From: an uncultured Ruminococcus sp. | Lineage (GTDB): Bacteria > Bacillota > Clostridia > Oscillospirales > Ruminococcaceae | Assembly: GCA_944388405.1 (NCBI GenBank) | Contig: CALXIQ010000014.1 | Span: 1-64,000, forward strand | Direction of reading: 5' to 3' | Length of the DNA: 64,000 nucleotides | Shown here: positions 59,376 to 64,000 of the stretch, in pieces | How the letters are laid out: each line of letters begins with the position of its first letter | How positions within the stretch are numbered: position 1 is the stretch's first letter | Program-made: the position numbers and the translations under genes | The notes under the pieces: generated by a model | Told to the model about the DNA's origin: nothing | Databases searched by the model: none | Seen by the model: the letters and a program-made list of their open reading frames with translations, nothing else

Positions 59376-61667
59376 TCACACTACGTCAACAAACAATTCT
59401 CCGTCCTTGACGGTTATGCCCAGAGCGGATACCGAACCTTCGCCTTTGTCAATAAGCACTTCGGCAACCTTGTCCTCAACCTCGTTTCTGATAACGTGAC
59501 GAATATCTCTAGCGCCCAGCTTTTTGCCGTATGCCTTATGGGCAATAAGCTTTAATGCCTCTCGATCGTATGCAAGCTTTATTCCCTTTTCCTCCAGCGG
59601 TTCTTTCATCTCGTCAAGCATAAGCGCGGCAATATCCGCATAGTTCTCTTCGGTAAGAGGATTAAATACAACTATCTCGTCAACTCTTCCCAGAAACTCA
59701 GGTCGCAGAAATTCCCTTAAAGCCTTCATTGCCTTTTCCTGAGATACCTCGGCGTCGGTCTTGTTAAAGCCTACGCCTGTATCCCTGTCGGTAGAGCCAG
59801 CGTTTGAGGTCATAACTATAATGGTATTCTCAAATGAAACCGAACGTCCCTGAGAATCTCTTATCTTTCCCTCGTCAAGAATCTGAAGCATTATATTCAT
59901 AACATCAGGATGAGCCTTTTCTATCTCGTCAAACAGCACGACGGAATAGGGACGGCGTCTTACCTTTTCGGTAAGCTGACCTGCCTCGTCAAAGCCTACA
60001 TATCCCGGAGGCGAGCCAATAAGCTTTGAAACCGAATGTCTTTCCATATACTCCGACATGTCAACTCTGATAATAGGTTCGGTAGCGTCGAAAAGTTCCT
60101 CTCCCAGAGCCTTTACAAGCTCGGTTTTTCCCACTCCCGTCGGACCTACGAATATGAATGACGCAGGTCTGCGGCGTTTTGTAAGCTGCACTCTGGTACG
60201 CTTTATAGCTTTCGCTACCTTGTCAACCGCTTCTTCCTGTCCGATAACCCTTGCCGACAGCGCCGCTTTAAGATTGCGTATTTTTTCGTATTCCGTTTCG
60301 ACAATCTTGTTTGCGGGAATACCCGTCCACAGCTCTATAACCTTGGAAATATCCTCGTCGGTAACCTGAATATTCTTTATTATATCCTCAACCTCTTTAA
60401 GCCGCTCCTGAATACGCAGTATCTCGGCTTTTTCGGTGGCTATTTCCTCGTAATCGGGATTGTCGGCGGCCTCGCTGTCGGAAACGGCCTGCTCCCGCTT
60501 GTGAAGTTCATCGTTAAGTTCGTCAAATTCCTCCAGCTCGGGGCTTCTTATGCTTGCAACTGCGCAGGCTTCATCAAGCAAGTCGATGGCCTTGTCCGGA
60601 AGGAATCTGTCGTTGATGTATCTTTCCGACAAAACAGCGCATTTCCTCAGCATTTCATCCGATATCTTTACCCTGTGATGCTTTTCATAGTATTTTGCAA
60701 TTCCCTCAAGCACCTTTACCGTGTCCTCAACGGTAGGCTCGGAAACTGTTACAGGCTGAAAACGTCTTTCCAGCGCCGCATCCTTTTCAATATACTTGCG
60801 GTATTCCTTGAATGTAGTAGCTCCTATTACCTGAATCTCGCCTCTTGAAAGGGCTGGTTTCAGTATGTTTGCGGCGTTCATCGAGCCTTCGCTGTCGCCC
60901 GCTCCCACAAGGTTGTGAACCTCGTCTATGAAAAGTATAACGTTGCCCTCGTTTTTAACCTCTTCAACAAGCCCCTTGCAGCGGCTTTCAAACTGACCCC
61001 TGAACTGAGTGCCTGCCACCAGCGCCGTCAGATCAAGCAGATACAACTCCTTGCCCTTAATGTGGAAGGGAACGTCTCCGCTGACTATCTTCTGGGCTAT
61101 GCCTTCGGCAATTGCTGTTTTACCTACACCCGGCTCTCCAATAAGGCAAGGGTTGTTTTTCTGTCTGCGTGAGAGTATGTGAATAACTCGTGAGATTTCC
61201 TTATCTCTGCCGATAATATTATCAAGCTTACCATCTCTTGCCCTTTCGGTAAGATTGGTGCAGTAATTGGTGAGAAACTTAAGCTTTTTCTTTTTATCAT
61301 TCTTTGCCTCCCCGTTTTTTGGAGCGGAGCCCATACCTTTTACAGGGTCGGCAGGCAGATTTCCCTGCTTTCCGTCACCGGGTGTTCCACCTCCGAAAAG
61401 GCTGCTTAAAAAGCTGGGCATTGTTCCGCTTCCGCCCATTTCAAAATCGTTGCCGTCGTTAAGCTCCATAAGCTGGTCGGACATTGCCTGAATCTCTTCA
61501 TCGCTTATTCCCATGGATTTCATATAATCGTCAACCTGCGAAATTCCCAGTTCCTTGGCGCATACAAGGCAAAGTCCCTCGTTACGCTTCTTAGTGGGAT
61601 CTGTCGGATTCATTTGGGATATGAAAACCACAGCAGGTCTTTTTTTGCATCGTGAACACATTAACAT
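59376..61667 (-). CDS. clpE: ClpE-type ATPase with N-terminal zinc finger
   Basis: A 763-residue Clp/Hsp100 unfoldase of ClpP. A zinc finger with Cys4, Cys7, Cys33 and Cys36 is followed by a short disordered linker, AAA1 (GEPGVGKTA, about 170), a short coiled coil, and AAA2 (GPTGVGKTE, about 505, sensor [15 protein letters not shown]). The GVGF in the second domain (about 645) fits a ClpP-docking loop. The finger with a short N-domain resembles ClpE rather than ClpC. A partial CtsR-like site lies upstream. Start 61667 has AAAGG at 12 bases. Confidence 0.9.
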   Translation of the reverse strand: MLMCSRCKKRPAVVFISQMNPTDPTKKRNEGLCLVCAKELGISQVDDYMKSMGISDEEIQAMSDQLMELNDGNDFEMGGSGTMPSFLSSLFGGGTPGDGKQGNLPADPVKGMGSAPKNGEAKNDKKKKLKFLTNYCTNLTERARDGKLDNIIGRDKEISRVIHILSRRQKNNPCLIGEPGVGKTAIAEGIAQKIVSGDVPFHIKGKELYLLDLTALVAGTQFRGQFESRCKGLVEEVKNEGNVILFIDEVHNLVGAGDSEGSMNAANILKPALSRGEIQVIGATTFKEYRKYIEKDAALERRFQPVTVSEPTVEDTVKVLEGIAKYYEKHHRVKISDEMLRKCAVLSERYINDRFLPDKAIDLLDEACAVASIRSPELEEFDELNDELHKREQAVSDSEAADNPDYEEIATEKAEILRIQERLKEVEDIIKNIQVTDEDISKVIELWTGIPANKIVETEYEKIRNLKAALSARVIGQEEAVDKVAKAIKRTRVQLTKRRRPASFIFVGPTGVGKTELVKALGEELFDATEPIIRVDMSEYMERHSVSKLIGSPPGYVGFDEAGQLTEKVRRRPYSVVLFDEIEKAHPDVMNIMLQILDEGKIRDSQGRSVSFENTIIVMTSNAGSTDRDTGVGFNKTDAEVSQEKAMKALREFLRPEFLGRVDEIVVFNPLTEENYADIAALMLDEMKEPLEEKGIKLAYDREALKLIAHKAYGKKLGARDIRHVIRNEVEDKVAEVLIDKGEGSVSALGITVKDGELFVDVV

Positions 61668-61674
61668 ATTTCAT

Positions 61675-61701
61675 CTGTTCCTTTCTTTGACCTTAAAGGT
61701 C
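61675..61701 (-). promoter_or_regulatory. CtsR-like site and palindrome before clpE
   Basis: In the 41-base cvpA-clpE gap, minus reads AGGTCAAAGAAAGG: a full first heptad of the CtsR consensus (RGGTCAAA-NAN-RGGTCAAA), while the second repeat matches only in its first bases. The perfect 13-base palindrome GACCTTAAAGGTC (61689-61701) overlaps it. Candidate heat-stress operator. Confidence 0.4.
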
Positions 61702-61708
61702 CGTTTTT

Positions 61709-62581
61709 TTATTTATAAAAAATATAAAATATATATCTGAAAATATACGTGTCGTTTATTAACTCAATATTAAGCGGAAACCGACCGGGATAATCCTCGC
61801 TCAGCTCTATAACCACCGAGCATATAAACGCTATCAGCAGCAGATACAGCGCACCCTTCGCCATTCCCGCCAGCAGTCCCAGCAGTCTGTTAAACCCGTT
61901 TGCCACAGGTATTCTGTCAAAGACCCCTGCAATGGTAAAAATTATTGCCAGCACCGATTCCGCCGCAATCAGGATAATTATAAACAGAATATATTTCACT
62001 ATCGTAACAATCAGCGGAGACACCGCCCCTGCAATATACCCCGCTCCCTCTGACTCATCGTCGGAAGCAAGCGCCCTGACGGTATCATAAGCAAAGCCCT
62101 TTGAAAATTCAGTCGCTTCGTCCGAATTTTCTATTCCAAGCTGCCTGCACACCTCCTGCACAAAGCCGCTTTCAAAAAACGAATCAAGCTGCTCCTCAAT
62201 ACGGCTTATCTCGCCGCTGTCGGCTCCTCCGTTTTCAGCTGCGCTTGCAACCGCTTGAGAAATATCCCCGTCGTAGGTAAGCGCCTCTTTGAGCTGCTCA
62301 TCGGTCAACTCCGTTTCAATGCCGTTTTGTTGAAGATACTCTCTTACCGTATCCTCTACGCTGAAGCCCTCAAGCTCCTCGCTTATTCTCTCAACTACTC
62401 TCGGCTCAACAAACCGCTCGTATATCGGCTCCGACAAAATATCCGCCAGAACAAAAGCCACAATAACGCACACAATCGTGCCCAGCATTTTCAGCGCATA
62501 TCTGGCAAATCCACGACAGTAGCCTATGGCCGCCGAAGCTGTGAATATGAAAATAACTGCTATATCAAGAGCAAAAGCCAT
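61709..62581 (-). CDS. CvpA family membrane protein
   Basis: A 290-residue CvpA-like protein with about five membrane segments. The first two (about 6-23 and 33-50) are followed by a long extracytoplasmic or loop region (about 55-185, Glu-rich), and then the helices at about 195-235 and 240-265 with the FDRIPVANGFNRLLGLLAGMAKGALYL segment typical of CvpA. CvpA is linked to colicin V production and envelope stress; the reaction is unknown. It lies 41 bases upstream of clpE and 24 bases after the DUF5711 gene. Confidence 0.88.
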   Translation of the reverse strand: MAFALDIAVIFIFTASAAIGYCRGFARYALKMLGTIVCVIVAFVLADILSEPIYERFVEPRVVERISEELEGFSVEDTVREYLQQNGIETELTDEQLKEALTYDGDISQAVASAAENGGADSGEISRIEEQLDSFFESGFVQEVCRQLGIENSDEATEFSKGFAYDTVRALASDDESEGAGYIAGAVSPLIVTIVKYILFIIILIAAESVLAIIFTIAGVFDRIPVANGFNRLLGLLAGMAKGALYLLLIAFICSVVIELSEDYPGRFPLNIELINDTYIFRYIFYIFYK

Positions 62582-62605
62582 CAGTTCATTCCTTTCAAAA
62601 GCTTC

Positions 62606-63940
62606 CTATGATTGGAACTCAATCTTGTTTACCTCACGGTAGCCCATAAGATACACGGCGTCGTTGTAATAAACAAAATCCGTGTTGTTGCCGTCAACCT
62701 CCGCCGTTGCCAGAAGGCTTCCGTTGACGTCGTAAGCGTCCACCGAATCTGAGCTTAGCAAATATACCGCATCGTCAACGCAGCTTACTTTTTCAGCCGT
62801 TCCGTTTTCATGAATTATAAGCTCCGGCTGAACGTTATCGGCGTCGCAATCGAAAATTGCCAGGCGGTAAACTCCTCTTGCCGTTCCGCTTGTCAGCACC
62901 GCTGCGCAATCCTCATTCAAGGAATATGAAATCATATCGGCAGTATATTCGTAGCTGTCAAGTATTTCTCCGCTCTGGTTAAGCAGATAGAACTTTTCGT
63001 CACCTACCGCCCAGATTCTTCCGCCGTTGTTTGAGCCGACGCCGTAAACCAGCGAATCAAGGTTTTCGCTTCTCATAAGCTCGTCGGTATTGTCAAACTC
63101 AACATAATGTATCTGAGAAACAATCTCGCCGTTTTCCGTAGTAAATGCGCTTATATAACAGCCTGCACCGTCGTTTGTGAAGCTTATGTCCATAATCCTC
63201 TGACCGTAGCTCCATCTGTAAATCTCGGTTCCGTTTGCATCGTATACCGTCATACAGGCGACATATTGTTCCGTCTGGGTGACAATCGCCGCATTTCCGT
63301 TTTCCGCAAGGGCGGCGTAAATTATCTGGTCGTCTATGGTTCTTTCATAAACCTCTCCGCTTTTGTTGTACAACCTGAAAGTATAGCCGCCGTTGTCATA
63401 TGAAAGCAGACGCCTGCCCGCAGTTTTTATCATGGGATTTCCGAAATTATGATAAACGGTGTTTCGCAGACTGCCGCCCGAATCATAAAAACGTATGCTG
63501 CTGTCGTCAGCTATTATAATATTGTTGTCCATACGATCGATAATATTTACCGAGCTTTCGTTAAGGTCTATAGGAAAATTTCCCGACTGTGCCACTCCGT
63601 CGTTTACAATGGTGTCGTGGGGTCTGTCAAGAATGCCCTCAAGCTTTGGCACCCACAGCTCACGGGTAATATAAACCGCCAGTCCCAGCAGCAGTATTAT
63701 AAGAATAATAATCAGCTTTTTCACAAGGCGGCGACGTTTTTCCTTTTTCCTTGCAAGCCTGAGATCCTCCATATCAATGGTGTTCTCGCTGTTTGCTCCG
63801 CCGCGTTTTCGGCGTATTCTTCTGCCGGTGCCTTCGTCGCTTGAGCTTACCTCTATAGACTTGCTTTGAGCTCTTTTGCCTCCCGCGGTCTGAGCGTTGG
63901 CTGAAACCGCCTTTTCTTTATCCTTTTTATTCTTTTTCAC
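62606..63940 (-). CDS. DUF5711-like single-pass protein, beta-propeller-like
   Basis: A 444-residue protein with a basic, disordered cytosolic start (about 1-70), one membrane segment (about 75-92), and a large extracytoplasmic region (about 100-444) made of repeating strand pairs (IRFYDSGG, FRLYNKSGE, YLLNQSGEILDSY, YDVNGSLLATAEV) suggesting a beta-propeller. It begins at GTG 63940, two bases after the truA stop, with AAGGA upstream. No function is known. Expected to be coupled with truA. Confidence 0.8.
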   Translation of the reverse strand: MKKNKKDKEKAVSANAQTAGGKRAQSKSIEVSSSDEGTGRRIRRKRGGANSENTIDMEDLRLARKKEKRRRLVKKLIIILIILLLGLAVYITRELWVPKLEGILDRPHDTIVNDGVAQSGNFPIDLNESSVNIIDRMDNNIIIADDSSIRFYDSGGSLRNTVYHNFGNPMIKTAGRRLLSYDNGGYTFRLYNKSGEVYERTIDDQIIYAALAENGNAAIVTQTEQYVACMTVYDANGTEIYRWSYGQRIMDISFTNDGAGCYISAFTTENGEIVSQIHYVEFDNTDELMRSENLDSLVYGVGSNNGGRIWAVGDEKFYLLNQSGEILDSYEYTADMISYSLNEDCAAVLTSGTARGVYRLAIFDCDADNVQPELIIHENGTAEKVSCVDDAVYLLSSDSVDAYDVNGSLLATAEVDGNNTDFVYYNDAVYLMGYREVNKIEFQS

Positions 63941-63942
63941 GT

Positions 63943-64000
63943 TCAGTCAAATCCTTTATCATCATAAAAAACCTTGTTGAGATACAGACCCTGCGGCGGC
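63943..64000 (-). CDS. truA: tRNA pseudouridine synthase TruA, C-terminal end (partial)
   Basis: Only the last 18 codons are in the window. They read PPQGLYLNKVFYDDKGFD, which matches the conserved C-terminal PPxGLYL end of TruA, the enzyme that makes pseudouridine at tRNA positions 38-40. The DUF5711 gene starts two bases after its stop. Confidence 0.8.
   Translation of the reverse strand, partial: PPQGLYLNKVFYDDKGFD

Overview
The window looks like chromosomal DNA of a low-to-mid GC, endospore-related Clostridia member, most likely of the Ruminococcaceae/Oscillospiraceae (Ruminococcus-like). Reasons: Firmicute gene pairs (lon-engB, recA-recX, rpsF-ssb-rpsR, yerC, ClpE-type ATPase, CinA without its N-terminal domain, short ThiI), strong GGAGG ribosome binding sites, consensus sigma-A promoters, spore germination genes (a tricistronic gerA-type receptor, sleB-like, ypeB, a SpoIID-like protein), and Thr-rich or Ser/Pro/Asp-rich surface proteins with a cohesin-like module and sortase-type tails. 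The species is inferred from gene content, not proven.

Layout. 0-2 kb: two plus-strand surface proteins, the 3' part of a sortase-anchored protein with STPDE repeats and a lipoprotein. 2-6 kb (minus): rplM-rpsI behind a consensus promoter and a leader hairpin, a membrane protein, and leuC-leuD. 6.4-8.5 kb (plus): a 57-residue protein and a cohesin-like, sortase-anchored protein. 8.5-11 kb (minus): pdxK-trmL-degV. 11.3-15.1 kb (plus): ABC-F ATPase with a degenerate second site, a DUF4829-like protein, and a sialate O-acetylesterase. 15.3-25.6 kb (minus): secDF, yerC-methyltransferase-hslO, lon-engB, rpsF-ssb-rpsR, and a RING/zinc-ribbon membrane protein. 25.7 kb (plus): prfB without a programmed frameshift. 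27-37.3 kb (minus): recA-recX, a lipoprotein/response regulator/kinase/YqhQ/PrmC run, and a cytosolic GH2 beta-mannosidase. 37.4-48.9 kb (mostly minus): an H1-like DUF6465 protein, HU, two small proteins, maf, a zinc-ribbon protein, a SpoIID-like protein, a SleB-like hydrolase, cinA-sortase B, thiI and a cysteine desulfurase; a YetF protein is on plus. 49.2-51.2 kb (plus): ypeB and rubrerythrin. 51.3-55.3 kb (minus): nucleoside kinase, beta-CASP metallo-hydrolase, DUF4363-YetF pair. 55.5-59.3 kb (plus): gerA-type operon. 59.4-64 kb (minus): truA (edge)-DUF5711-cvpA-clpE.

Themes. Most genes are housekeeping (ribosomal proteins, secretion, proteostasis, recombination). Two connected themes stand out. 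One is the cell surface: a class B-like sortase, two proteins ending in a xTGA-hydrophobic-basic tail, and a cohesin-like module. The other is the spore/cell wall: SleB-like and SpoIID-like proteins share an unusual extracytoplasmic motif; ypeB, the usual partner of sleB, lies elsewhere behind three perfect GTACA-N6-TGTAC palindromes; and the GerC subunit lacks the expected lipobox cysteine. The palindrome array, with a related large inverted repeat at 46.2 kb, is the best candidate for an undescribed regulatory system here. No tRNA, rRNA, CRISPR array, transposase or prophage was seen.
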